A DNA stretch of 51,517 bases from a bacterium (GTDB lineage Bacteria; Armatimonadota; Chthonomonadetes; Chthonomonadales; JAMCWF01): assembly GCA_021842405.1 (NCBI GenBank), contig JAKBZR010000014.1, forward strand, positions 1 to 51,517, given 5' to 3'. Below are positions 43,113 to 51,351 of this stretch, piece after piece; the stretch's first letter is position 1; each line of letters starts with the position of its first letter. The notes under the pieces are model-generated. The model was given only the letters and a program-made list of their open reading frames with translations, had not been told where the DNA came from and ran no database searches. The translations under genes and the position numbers were made by a program.

Positions 43113-44450
43113 TCAGATGCTCAGGCTCTGGTTGGTCTCGCGGATAATGGCCGCCAATCGAGGGGTTCGGGTCAGGCTTAAGGTGGTGGGATTTTGGGCC
43201 GGATCGCCATTATAAAACTCCCACGACCAGATGGTTGCGACCGGAACCACTCCTTCTCGAGTTTGCCGCAAGACATCCAGCACAAACGGCGATGAGACCT
43301 CCTTCCCATCCTGGAAAACCGGCCCCCCAAACTCGCCCAGGTAGAGCGCACACTTCATGGAGTCGGTCACTTGGCGGCTGTAGGGCAGCATCTGATCCCG
43401 GTTTTTATCGAATTCGGGTTTCAGCCAGCTTCCCACATCACCGGGGACCTTCGGCGGATACTGATGAACGCTGATCACGTCAATCGGCGGCGGGTTAAAC
43501 CAGCGCGTCATCTCCTTGTACTCGGCAAAGGTGTCGCCTCGCCAATCCATCGGATAGTTAAAGGGATCGGCATCGCGCTGGTGTTTCAGCATAGCTTGGC
43601 GGATATGCCACGCATACGGCCGCATGTCCGCATTGCCGCTGGTGATGGCATGATTGTGATCATGTTGTTTTATGAGAGCTGCCATCTGCTGGAGAAAAGC
43701 CCGGATATTGTTGGAGGTGGGAATTTCGTTGGCCGGCCTCTGTTTCCATTGAGCGGAGAGATCGGCCGCCAGATTATATTCATTTCCGACTTCCCAAAAA
43801 AGCACCCTCGCGTCATCTCGATAGCGCTCCACGATGGTGGTAACGTACTCCACCGCCAACTGATTGGAGAGCGTGCCGGGTGTGCAGAGGTCAACCACGT
43901 GCTCATCCGGTTTTCCCCGATATTTGCGGACGTAGTGCGGGATCATTCCGATATTAAAGAGCAGCGACGGCACCAGGCCGACGCCGTTGTCGCCGGCTGC
44001 CGCCATGGTGCGGTCATACGCCTTCAACCAACGCGAGCGATCGTGCTCAAAAATCTGAAAATCATCCCAGAGCCAGGTTGATCCAAAGCACCGAACCGCC
44101 TCAATCCCAATCGAGGCCGCATTTTTCAACGTCTGGGTGGCGCCACGATCATCCCCGTGCAAAAATCGGACGAACAGATCGGGGATGTTCGCGCCGACGT
44201 TCCGAAAGGGCTTTCCGCCGCGAACCAACTGAGCGCCCTTCACCTTGAGAAACGGTGAATGCTTCGATGGTTGATCTTCTTTGAGACCGATGGCTGCCGC
44301 CGCATCCGTCCCCATATTTTCCAGGCCGACCATCAACCCAATGCCCAGCAAATGCGCGAAAAAGCGCTTCCGCGTCATTTTGAAAGGTGATTCCGTACCG
44401 GTTGGCTGCTTATCGTCCAATTTAATTACCCCCGTCGGTTGTTTTCCCAC
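43113..44450 (-). CDS. Exported glycoside hydrolase family 5-like endo-glycosidase (mannanase/cellulase type)
   Basis: A 445-residue retaining beta-glycosidase of clan A. The acid/base is Glu224 in FWEVGNEYN and the nucleophile Glu373 in LYLGEFGGP, at the ends of TIM-barrel strands 4 and 7. Other family features are KGAQLVRGGKPFRNVGANIPDLF, WLWDDF and VISVHQYPP. A hydrophobic stretch at 29-43 (RFFAHLLGIGLMVGLENM) after MTRKR is a possible signal or anchor; there is no clear twin-arginine motif. AAGGGGCGG just before the ATG at 44450 supports this start, with the MTRKR Met at 44378 as alternative. Substrate is probably mannan or beta-glucan. It lies upstream of the sigma-LacI gene on the same strand. 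Confidence 0.85.
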   Translation of the reverse strand: MGKQPTGVIKLDDKQPTGTESPFKMTRKRFFAHLLGIGLMVGLENMGTDAAAAIGLKEDQPSKHSPFLKVKGAQLVRGGKPFRNVGANIPDLFVRFLHGDDRGATQTLKNAASIGIEAVRCFGSTWLWDDFQIFEHDRSRWLKAYDRTMAAAGDNGVGLVPSLLFNIGMIPHYVRKYRGKPDEHVVDLCTPGTLSNQLAVEYVTTIVERYRDDARVLFWEVGNEYNLAADLSAQWKQRPANEIPTSNNIRAFLQQMAALIKQHDHNHAITSGNADMRPYAWHIRQAMLKHQRDADPFNYPMDWRGDTFAEYKEMTRWFNPPPIDVISVHQYPPKVPGDVGSWLKPEFDKNRDQMLPYSRQVTDSMKCALYLGEFGGPVFQDGKEVSSPFVLDVLRQTREGVVPVATIWSWEFYNGDPAQNPTTLSLTRTPRLAAIIRETNQSLSI

Positions 44451-44588
44451 ATCGCCGCCCCTTCCAGAGATCCGGATCGGTGGGGAGCGTTGTTTTCAGA
44501 CTAAATTCGCGCACCGCCCTTTCACTTCCTTCCACCGACCTCCGAGGAGATCCCTTCGGCCTCGGTTTGGAATTGCCCCAACTTAAGT

Positions 44589-44745
44589 GGTTGTTGAAGA
44601 AGCCGCAGGCTTCGTCATTCCCGCATGGCTCCACTCCAGTGGAGTGGATGGCGGGAATCCAGCTCCCTGCCTACCGGCTGGTAAAGAATCGGCTGCCCAC
44701 CTTGTCATTGCGAGGAAGCCGCGCAGCGGCGACGAAGCAATCTCT
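44589..44745. repeat. Composite repeat: family B copy 2 plus CATTGCGAG-type repeat
   Basis: GGTTGTTGAAGAAG (44589-44602) is a family B end and 44611-44662 is the 52-base core shared with copy 1. It is followed by the GTCATTGCGAGGAAGCCGCG / GACGAAGCAATCTC pair (44703-44745), related to the internal repeat of family A copies 1, 3 and 5. The 485-base gap 44451-44935 otherwise shows nothing clear. Confidence 0.65.
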
Positions 44746-44935
44746 CTTTGCCGTCGTCGCCCACAACGCGCCGACCCCCTAAACCCTATATGTGATAATT
44801 TCGGTCGTACTATCAAAAAATCCCAAAATTGAAATCCTAAACCCTGTCACGATCCGATCAAGCCATCGTTTACCCAACACACATAAGCGGAGCGGATACA
44901 AGCGACAGCGACGGTACGGAGACGGAACGAATTCA

Positions 44936-45610
44936 ATGGGGGCCAACGTGAAGATCGCACCCGCATCGGGATTGAGGTCAACCACCGGCGAAGAGATCGC
45001 CAATGCGATTACGCACGGCGTCGGCGCCGTGTTGAGCCTGGCCGGACTGGTGGTGATGGTGGCGCTGGCCGCCTTGCACAGCGGGGTTTGGCAGGTGATT
45101 GGCTGCTCTATCTACGCAAGCTCTCTGCTGATTCTCTACCTGATCTCCACGCTCTACCACTCACTCACTCACGCCGGCGCGAAGCGAGTGTTTCAAATCC
45201 TCGATCACTGCTCCATCTTTCTGTTCATCGCCGGCTCTTACACCCCCTTTTTGCTGGTGAACCTTCATGGCGGTTGGGGATGGAGCCTGCTGGGGATCGT
45301 GTGGGGCATCGCGGTGCTCGGAATTATTTTCAAAATCCTGTATATCGGTCGTGACGAAATCGTTTCCGTAATCGTCTATATTACTATGGGATGGTTGATA
45401 CTGGTGGCCATCAAGCCTTTAATGGAGCACATCACTCATCAGGGGCTTGATCTGCTGGTAGCTGGCGGATTATTTTATACGATCGGCGTTGTCTTTTACG
45501 CGTTGGAAAAGCTGCCGTATAACCATTCGGTGTGGCATATCTACGTAATGGCGGGTAGCGCTTGTCACTACTTCGCCATTCTTTACGCGGTATTGCCAGC
45601 CAGAATCTAG
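44936..45610 (+). CDS. Hemolysin III (TrhA/YqfA, PAQR-like) family membrane protein
   Basis: A 224-residue seven-helix membrane protein. Family motifs are present: EEIANAITHGVGAVLSLAGL at helix 1, LYLISTLYHSLTHAGAKRVFQILDHCSIFLFIAGSYTPF with the conserved Ser, His and Asp of the putative metal site, and SVWHIYVMAGSACHYFAILY with the paired His near the C-terminus. The ATG at 44936 gives the usual short N-terminus; the reading frame continues upstream to 44792 but without similarity. Function of bacterial homologs is membrane fluidity or energetics, not firmly haemolysis. It is followed 31 bases later by the sigma-TPR gene. Confidence 0.9.
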   Translation: MGANVKIAPASGLRSTTGEEIANAITHGVGAVLSLAGLVVMVALAALHSGVWQVIGCSIYASSLLILYLISTLYHSLTHAGAKRVFQILDHCSIFLFIAGSYTPFLLVNLHGGWGWSLLGIVWGIAVLGIIFKILYIGRDEIVSVIVYITMGWLILVAIKPLMEHITHQGLDLLVAGGLFYTIGVVFYALEKLPYNHSVWHIYVMAGSACHYFAILYAVLPARI

Positions 45611-45641
45611 CCGAGGTTCTCAAGTTAGAGAGGAAAATTCG

Positions 45642-47201
45642 GTGGAGAAAGTGCTCATAACTAAAGAGAAGCCGCTACGATCCCTATCCAGTGGTGATGT
45701 GGATCTGGTTCAGGCGGCGGATGTCATTATCGAGCATTTCGGGTCGCGTGCGGTGACCATCGTCTCCCAGGGGCGCCAGAGCAGTGAGATCGCTCCCTCC
45801 GGCATGCGCCTGTCCGCCAACGACGGATACGTGGCGCTGGGCGACGCCGCTCGAAAGATGGCGCGGGTTGCAATCAGCCGCTACCGCCAGAGCTCGCTGC
45901 AAAAGCAGGGCATCCCGTTCGCCGAATCGCTGGATCGCCTCTTTCCCGATGGAGCCGCCTACCTTTCCCGCTGCATCCGATCGGTGGTCAGCGATGTGGG
46001 CAGGGTTGCCCGAAGAGAGCTGCCGACCATCTCGCTGGAGCAGTCCATTACCAATGCTGATGGCGAGGATTCCATCCCGCTGATGGATACGCTGGCCGAC
46101 GGAAACGCTGAGACGGACCCTTTGACCTCCTTATTAGAAAAAGAGGCGCGCGGCGACCTCAGAGAGGCGCTCCACCGTGCCCTGAAGCGGCTGCCGGCCA
46201 ACTACCGCGCCGTGCTTCTTCGCGATATAGAGCGGGAGCGCGTACGTCGCCGCGGAGAGGCGATACCCGCGGAGAGCGATCGCGAGCGGCAATCGGTCTG
46301 CCGCGCTCGAGCCACACTGGCCCGGCTGATCATCCAGGAGTGCGGGTCGGATAACCCCTATATCCAGATGCTGAAGCCACCGACCAATCCCACCGTTCGA
46401 GTGCGCCGTCACGATTCGATCGCACGGCCTCGATATCAATGGTCACCACAGCGGCAATCAGAGCTATTCCAACTGATGCTCAGCCAACCCTGGACGCTGC
46501 GAATGACTGAAAACGGCAATGCGCCGGAGGCGATCGCCCACGATGTCACGCCCGGTCATCATGCGGCAGCCCCTTCACCCGAGCTGCGCAAAGCGATGCG
46601 GGTCATTGACCTCTACACCATTGACACCGTGCGCCCAAAGGGTGAGGCCGCACAGCAGCTTTACGACCGAGCGCGGGCATTGAGGAAGGAGGGACGGCTG
46701 GAAGAGGCAATTATCGCCTATCGCACCTGCTATGAGGCGGAGCCATCCTTCGTGGCCGCCTATAACGAAGTGGGCGTCTTGCAAAGCCAGATGGGGCGAT
46801 TGAGGGATGCACTGCGGATCTATCACCATATCATCGAGCGACACCCGACGCGGGAAGATTTCTATATTGCAGCCACCAACGCGGCCGACATCTATTTAAC
46901 CTGGTTTGAAGCCGGACGCAATCGCGATGAAAATATTCAGCGCGCGATAGATTTCGCCGAGTTGGCGATGCAGCGCCCAACCCCCATGCGCGCCGCCAAC
47001 TTGATCCTAGCCTACGTGAAGGACCGCTACTACTTGCGCGCCCGGCAGGTGCTCGCCGATGCGATGAGCGGAACTTGGCCGAACTGCCCGCCAGAAAAGG
47101 CGCTTCATACTTTGAGCCAGATTCGCGACGAGGATTTAATTCACTGGTGGGTCTGGCTGGACGAACAACTCCATGAGGAGACACAGAATGAAAATCATTA
47201 A
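45642..47201 (+). CDS. Sigma-70-like protein fused to TPR domain
   Basis: A 519-residue protein. Residues ~55-230 resemble a divergent sigma factor: a region 2-like helical part (~60-125), then SLEQSI..DGEDSIPLMDTLAD (~131-152), a region 3/4 pattern EARGDLREALHRALKRLPANYRAVLLRDIE (~168-197) and a degenerate helix-turn-helix ending RERQSVCRARATLARLI. Residues ~337-420 hold TPR repeats (GEAAQQLYDRARALRKEGRLEEAIIAYRTCYEAEP, AAYNEVGVLQSQMGRLRDALRIYHHIIER), and the end is helical. The linker (~235-330) is probably disordered. GTG start at 45642 after AGAGAGGAAAA. The first micro-membrane protein gene begins inside its end. Activity as a true sigma factor is unproven. Confidence 0.65.
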   Translation: MEKVLITKEKPLRSLSSGDVDLVQAADVIIEHFGSRAVTIVSQGRQSSEIAPSGMRLSANDGYVALGDAARKMARVAISRYRQSSLQKQGIPFAESLDRLFPDGAAYLSRCIRSVVSDVGRVARRELPTISLEQSITNADGEDSIPLMDTLADGNAETDPLTSLLEKEARGDLREALHRALKRLPANYRAVLLRDIERERVRRRGEAIPAESDRERQSVCRARATLARLIIQECGSDNPYIQMLKPPTNPTVRVRRHDSIARPRYQWSPQRQSELFQLMLSQPWTLRMTENGNAPEAIAHDVTPGHHAAAPSPELRKAMRVIDLYTIDTVRPKGEAAQQLYDRARALRKEGRLEEAIIAYRTCYEAEPSFVAAYNEVGVLQSQMGRLRDALRIYHHIIERHPTREDFYIAATNAADIYLTWFEAGRNRDENIQRAIDFAELAMQRPTPMRAANLILAYVKDRYYLRARQVLADAMSGTWPNCPPEKALHTLSQIRDEDLIHWWVWLDEQLHEETQNENH

Positions 47202-47352
47202 GAGCTTAAAAAAGATCGGATTGATCGCGGTCGCCACGGTGGTTCTAGGGACGATCGCTCTCAGCACCGTAAAGTGGGTGATACCGGTCGTGGAGCACAC
47301 CGGCACATCCGTCACCATTATGCTGGCCGACGGCCAGGAGACACACGGGTAG
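47188..47352 (+). CDS. 54-residue membrane protein, coupled to the sigma-TPR gene
   Basis: Short ORF starting 14 bases before the sigma-TPR stop codon. MKIIKSLKKIGLIAV begins a positively charged N-terminus, followed by a helix LIAVATVVLGTIALSTVKW and a short polar tail ending DGQETHG. GAGGAGACACAG before the ATG is a good ribosome binding site within the upstream gene, and the overlap suggests translational coupling. It may be a micro-protein controlling the sigma-TPR protein; that is inference only. I recognise no family. Confidence 0.5.
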   Translation: MKIIKSLKKIGLIAVATVVLGTIALSTVKWVIPVVEHTGTSVTIMLADGQETHG

Positions 47353-47457
47353 AGGCATGTGATGCGCTGCCGTACCACCGATTAAATGGGTGACGGGAAC
47401 TTAATGCTCTCGAAATACGATACTAGAAATGGTGAACAAACTTAGGGAGCGATTACA

Positions 47458-47613
47458 ATGGTATTTAATATCGTATCAAGCGTTATTCTGGCGATGGGCG
47501 TGATGGGCCTAGCCGTGATATTGCAGTCATCGTCGAAGAGTGCTGAAAGAATGGTTAAGCAAGAGGCGCCGCTGAGCGATGAGCAGCACTCCAATGACCG
47601 TGAGGAGCGATAG
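47458..47613 (+). CDS. 51-residue membrane protein
   Basis: ATG at 47458 preceded by AGGGAG; the product has one N-terminal hydrophobic helix, MVFNIVSSVILAMGVMGLAVI, and an acidic, Ser/Glu-rich tail (SAERMVKQEAP, DEQHSNDREER). It follows the 54-residue membrane protein by about 100 bases on the same strand. No family recognised. Small size keeps confidence moderate, but the start signal and length to a clear stop are better than chance. Confidence 0.45.
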   Translation: MVFNIVSSVILAMGVMGLAVILQSSSKSAERMVKQEAPLSDEQHSNDREER

Positions 47614-47741
47614 GTTCGGTTCATTCAACCAACCCGCTCCGCTTTGCAAGCGTGAATTAACCGCAAAATCAACCTCACTTTTTCCAATAGTTTCAAAATT
47701 ACGCAATACCCAGTTAAAATAGAATATTCCCTTAAGCGGAT

Positions 47742-47846
47742 GTTGAAAAATACGGTAGCACCCATCGGTTGTCATACCGGCCGGCCGGTAGGCAGGCGGG
47801 AATGACGAGACGAAACGATGGGCTCAAACGACCTTTTCCAACAACC
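47742..47846. repeat. Dispersed repeat family B, copy 3 (105 bp)
   Basis: Ends GTTGAAAAATACGG (47742-47755) and CTTTTCCAACAACC (47833-47846) are imperfect inverted copies. The interior GCGGGAATGACGAGACGAAA, then CGATGGG, is the inverse of the CCCATCG..TCGTCATTCCCGC segment in copy 1. It precedes the DUF423 gene. Confidence 0.7.
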
Positions 47847-47878
47847 AATTGAAATGACCAGCCAGCGGAGAGGAGAAA

Positions 47879-48295
47879 ATGACAGCGAAGAGTGATCCAC
47901 GGGTTGCCGGCGAGCTTGAGCTCTGGGTTGTGGTCGGCGCAATTTCCGGCTTTCTGGCGGTTGCGTTGGGAGCCATCGGCGCCCACTTGCTGGAAGGCCG
48001 CCTATCATCGGGTATGTATCAGGTTTACCAAACGGCCGCCCGCTACCAGATGGCGCACTCGCTGGCCCTGCTCTTGGTGGCCGCGCTGGGCGACCGTCTG
48101 CAATGGCAACCGGTGGTAAAATGGTCCGCCCGGCTGTTTACGGCCGGCATCCTGCTCTTTTCGGGCAGCCTCTACCTGCTGGCAGTTACCGGCGTGGTAT
48201 GGCTCGGCGCAATCACCCCGTTCGGCGGTCTCTGCTTTCTGGGCGGCTGGCTGCTGCTATTCTTGGCCGCCATCCGGAACCGACGCTCCAGTTAA
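47879..48295 (+). CDS. DUF423 family membrane protein
   Basis: A 138-residue protein of the YwdK/YgdD (DUF423) family with about four membrane helices. The signature is clear: VVGAISGFLAVALGAIGAHLLEGRL, then YQTAARYQMAHSLALLLVAALG, AGILLFSGSLYLLAVTGV and LGAITPFGGLCFLGGWLLLFLAAI. AGAGGAGAAA precedes the ATG closely. Function of the family is unknown. A family B repeat lies just upstream and the convergent glycosidase ends 31 bases downstream. Confidence 0.88.
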   Translation: MTAKSDPRVAGELELWVVVGAISGFLAVALGAIGAHLLEGRLSSGMYQVYQTAARYQMAHSLALLLVAALGDRLQWQPVVKWSARLFTAGILLFSGSLYLLAVTGVVWLGAITPFGGLCFLGGWLLLFLAAIRNRRSS

Positions 48296-48326
48296 TTGAT
48301 CTCCGACCGCTCGACCATTTAATCCC

Positions 48327-50840
48327 TCAATTTTTAGGTATCGGAACCCCGCGCCTGAGATAGCCGGTGATGAAAGCGGTCTGCGCGTAGTAGGTATCGG
48401 TCAGCAGTCCCTCGTAACCGCAAGGCGTGCCGTCCCACCGCTTCCAATCCACCCCCGAGCCGACCCCGTTTTGAAAGACCCCGTCCCGGTAGCCTTTTAA
48501 CAGTTGAAAGAAGATGCGATTGGCCTCCGCCCTTCTGCCCAGCGTATAGAGCGCCTGAATGTAGAAATAGGCGAAGCTGGCGGTTGCAGCGCCGTTTTCG
48601 TAGTCCTGAAACGAATCGGAGCCGTCCGCTTTGTGGGGTTGACCCAGCACGCCGCCGCCGGCGTAATCTTTACGGGCTATCGGGATCAGGTTACCGGGCA
48701 GGCCGATGCGGAAATTCGTGTAGCCCACCTCGCTCATCTTGGCCTGCATCCGATCCATGATAGCGTTTCCCTCCTGCGGCGTCACTAGCCCGTAAGCGAT
48801 CGCAATCCCATTGACAAACGTAAAATAGTAATCGTGCAGTTGGCCATCTTTACTTTTCCAGCCGGCCAGCACGCCCGTCTTTGGATCATAAAAGGTTGTA
48901 TAGTAGACCTTCTTTATCATGTTGGCGCGGCGCGCGTAGAGTTCAGCTTGCTTTTTCCTGCCCAGCCGCCGCTCCAGATCGGCTGCGCATCGAAAGGCGC
49001 GGTAATCGAGGGCGTTGGCGTAGGCGTCCTTCCAGCCGAAGCTAATGACATCCCACCAGTTGCTCGACCACTGGCCGGCGCCGTCAACGCCGGTTCCGCT
49101 GATGCCGGTACGTATCGATTCGGCCAGACCATCCCCATCCACGTCCGACGCAATGATCCGATCCGCGTACTTTTCGATATCCTTGATATGCTTGCCCAGC
49201 CAGGTCCAATCATGTCGGCCGACTGCGTAGTCCCAACTAGCTATCACCATGGCCGGATCGGTATCCAAGAATACCTTGTCATCATCGCCGTAGCCCGAAG
49301 CGCCGGCAAAGTAACGGTCAAGGCTGCTTTTCACCATATCCAGCGCGGTGAAATGACCGAAAAGCGGTGGAGTGTAGTAGGCCTGGTCGGCGTATTCATA
49401 CATGCAAAAGAGACAGTTATCGCTGATCGTGTTGTTTGACAGGATGCCGATGTCGGGCCTAAACTGAAAAATGTTCAGCCACCCCCGCTTGATGCCGCTC
49501 AACGCCGGATCCACATCTACCAGCGATTTTTCCGGGTAGACGTTGGCCATTGTCAGATTTAAAACGGTGCGGTAATTTCCTTCGAGTTGGCTGGTGGTGG
49601 CATCCCAGTTTTTCCGGCAGCCGGTTCTCAGCTCATACTCCTCCTCCCGCTCCCCGCGAAGGCCGGTAAACTTCAGGTAGGGATTCCCGCCTTCGGCCTC
49701 GATGAACAGGGAGCCATAGTCCGGAAAGTGGAGCAAGAGCGGAAATTCCAGGTCGCCGGGGGCTTTTAGCGCGCCCATCGGACCGGGCGGCGTCACCGAG
49801 GCGTCAAAAAGCAGCCGCAATGGTGAGACATCCACGGCCAGAAAGCCGTTGGGGACGCGCCGATTCACCGTGATCCGCAGCCCCTTCGGCTCAACCGTAA
49901 AGGTCAGGTCGTCGGTTTCCAGATTCCCCAGCGAAATGTGGGTGTATTGAACGACGTTGCCCTGCTGAACGACGTCGAACGAGGCGTCACCGGCCGAAAA
50001 GGCCGATTTCCAGCTTTTGGCGACCATATCCGCGCCGCGAGGGAGCTTGAGCAGGTTGCGATCGAGCCGGCCGGAGCCGCTTTGATCCAAACAGAGAAAC
50101 GAGATGCCGGGGTGATTCAGCGGGAAGGCGACTTTCAGCCAGCGCGAGGTGAAAACGATATCGGTTAAAGTGGTCTCCTCATGCAGGCCGGCCGGCAGCG
50201 GCGCGTATTCGAGCCGGGATACGATATGGCGGGGAGCGGCGACCGCAGTGGGGGCAACAGAAGGCGGCCCCGCCCAGTAGCCGAATACCTGCAGCTCGCT
50301 GGCCTGGCAGTAGTTGGGAAATTGAGTATTGGAAGAACGAGTGATGAAGAGCCGAAAGTTATCGCTCACCACGGACGGGAAATTCACCGTTACCGACGGG
50401 TGGCTGCGGTCGAGCTGGACGTTAGTTTTGCGAAAAAGGACGCGGCAGGCGCTCCCATGGGGCGGCAGGTACTCCCCCACGAAATCCACCGGCGACCCGA
50501 TGCCGGCGCGCCACAGCACCATTTTATCAATGCGAGCGGGGCGGGCAAAGCGGATCCAGACCCAGTGAGGGTGCGGCGCGCTCAGGTCGGCGTGCCAGCG
50601 ATTGAACTCGGGCGGGTTGTTCGAGCCGCGGATAATGCCGTCAATCAGCCGGCTGGCCGGCGCCACACCGCCCGGATCGAAGGGTGAGCCATGCCACTCC
50701 GAATCGGCGGTGATAGTAGCGCCGTTTGAAGCCAGCGCGACGTTGATTTCCGGCGGATTGGAGGTTTGGGCGAAGGAGGGCGCGGTGAAAAGCGCCCATC
50801 CTGTCCATAGAATCAATGCAATGACTGCCTTTTTAAGCAT
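48327..50840 (-). CDS. Large secreted alpha/alpha-barrel glycosidase with N-terminal sugar-binding module
   Basis: An 837-residue exported protein. Signal peptide: LKKAVIALILWTGWALFTAPSFA, cleaved before QTSNPP. Residues ~40-180 resemble an F5/8-type discoidin carbohydrate-binding module (RLIDGI, HPHWVWIRFARPARIDKMVLWRAG). A beta-rich middle follows, then a C-terminal (alpha/alpha)6 barrel of six-hairpin glycosidase type from ~480: ASWDYAVGRHDWTWLGKHI, DVDGDGLAESI, WSSNWWDVISFGWKDAYANALDY, FQDYENGAATASFAYFYIQAL and VDWKRWDGTPCGYEGLLTDTYYAQ. It is like GH63/GH78-class enzymes but I cannot fix a family. AAAGGAAGGG before the ATG at 50840 supports this start over 50879. Confidence 0.8.
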   Translation of the reverse strand: MLKKAVIALILWTGWALFTAPSFAQTSNPPEINVALASNGATITADSEWHGSPFDPGGVAPASRLIDGIIRGSNNPPEFNRWHADLSAPHPHWVWIRFARPARIDKMVLWRAGIGSPVDFVGEYLPPHGSACRVLFRKTNVQLDRSHPSVTVNFPSVVSDNFRLFITRSSNTQFPNYCQASELQVFGYWAGPPSVAPTAVAAPRHIVSRLEYAPLPAGLHEETTLTDIVFTSRWLKVAFPLNHPGISFLCLDQSGSGRLDRNLLKLPRGADMVAKSWKSAFSAGDASFDVVQQGNVVQYTHISLGNLETDDLTFTVEPKGLRITVNRRVPNGFLAVDVSPLRLLFDASVTPPGPMGALKAPGDLEFPLLLHFPDYGSLFIEAEGGNPYLKFTGLRGEREEEYELRTGCRKNWDATTSQLEGNYRTVLNLTMANVYPEKSLVDVDPALSGIKRGWLNIFQFRPDIGILSNNTISDNCLFCMYEYADQAYYTPPLFGHFTALDMVKSSLDRYFAGASGYGDDDKVFLDTDPAMVIASWDYAVGRHDWTWLGKHIKDIEKYADRIIASDVDGDGLAESIRTGISGTGVDGAGQWSSNWWDVISFGWKDAYANALDYRAFRCAADLERRLGRKKQAELYARRANMIKKVYYTTFYDPKTGVLAGWKSKDGQLHDYYFTFVNGIAIAYGLVTPQEGNAIMDRMQAKMSEVGYTNFRIGLPGNLIPIARKDYAGGGVLGQPHKADGSDSFQDYENGAATASFAYFYIQALYTLGRRAEANRIFFQLLKGYRDGVFQNGVGSGVDWKRWDGTPCGYEGLLTDTYYAQTAFITGYLRRGVPIPKN

Positions 50841-51115
50841 TATCCGTACCCTTCCTTTGAAGCTGAGGATTTTCGCCATCGGGAAAATAGAACGGAACGC
50901 CCAACGATGGGATCGGCCGGCCGCCGCAATCCGGCTTAGCCGTGATTTCCAGTGGTAAATTCGATGGACGCTTCCAAAAAACCTACCGGCAATTGAGGGA
51001 TTTCGTCACGTGCGGCCAGATCGCAGCGGTGAGGAGTGCAAAAGGAGGGGCGTGTCGCCATACACCTCTATCATTTCGTTCGGATAGATCATTACATCAG
51101 AACTGAACAGGACCA

Positions 51116-51306
51116 GAATGAGTTCGGTTTTGCGGAAAATAAAAAGTTGACCGGTTAATCACCTCACCCCCTAACCCCCTCTCCGAACTCGGAGAGGGGG
51201 AATCGGAAGCGAGAGGAAATGGGTGGCGCCCTCCCCGCTTGCGGGGAGGGTTGGGGTGGGGGGCGAACAATGCTGCTAGAAAACATTCCCGTAAAATTGA
51301 ACTGTT
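51116..51306. repeat. Dispersed repeat family A, copy 7 (191 bp)
   Basis: Left end GAATGAGTTCGGTTTTGCGG and right end CATTCCCGTAAAATTGAACT are inverted family termini. The interior has hairpins CCCTCTCCGA-ACTCGGAGAGGG and CCCTCCCCGC-TTGCGGGGAGGG. It fills most of the 511-base gap 50841-51351; 50841-51115 shows nothing recognisable apart from AACTGAAC at 51101. Confidence 0.68.
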
Positions 51307-51351
51307 ACGTCGTTGACAATTCCGAAAAAGTGGCGTAGATTAATGGCAAGT

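Noticed and set aside
44792-44935. Upstream extension of the hemolysin-III frame
   Set aside because: The 48 extra residues lack family similarity, and homologs start close to the first membrane helix.
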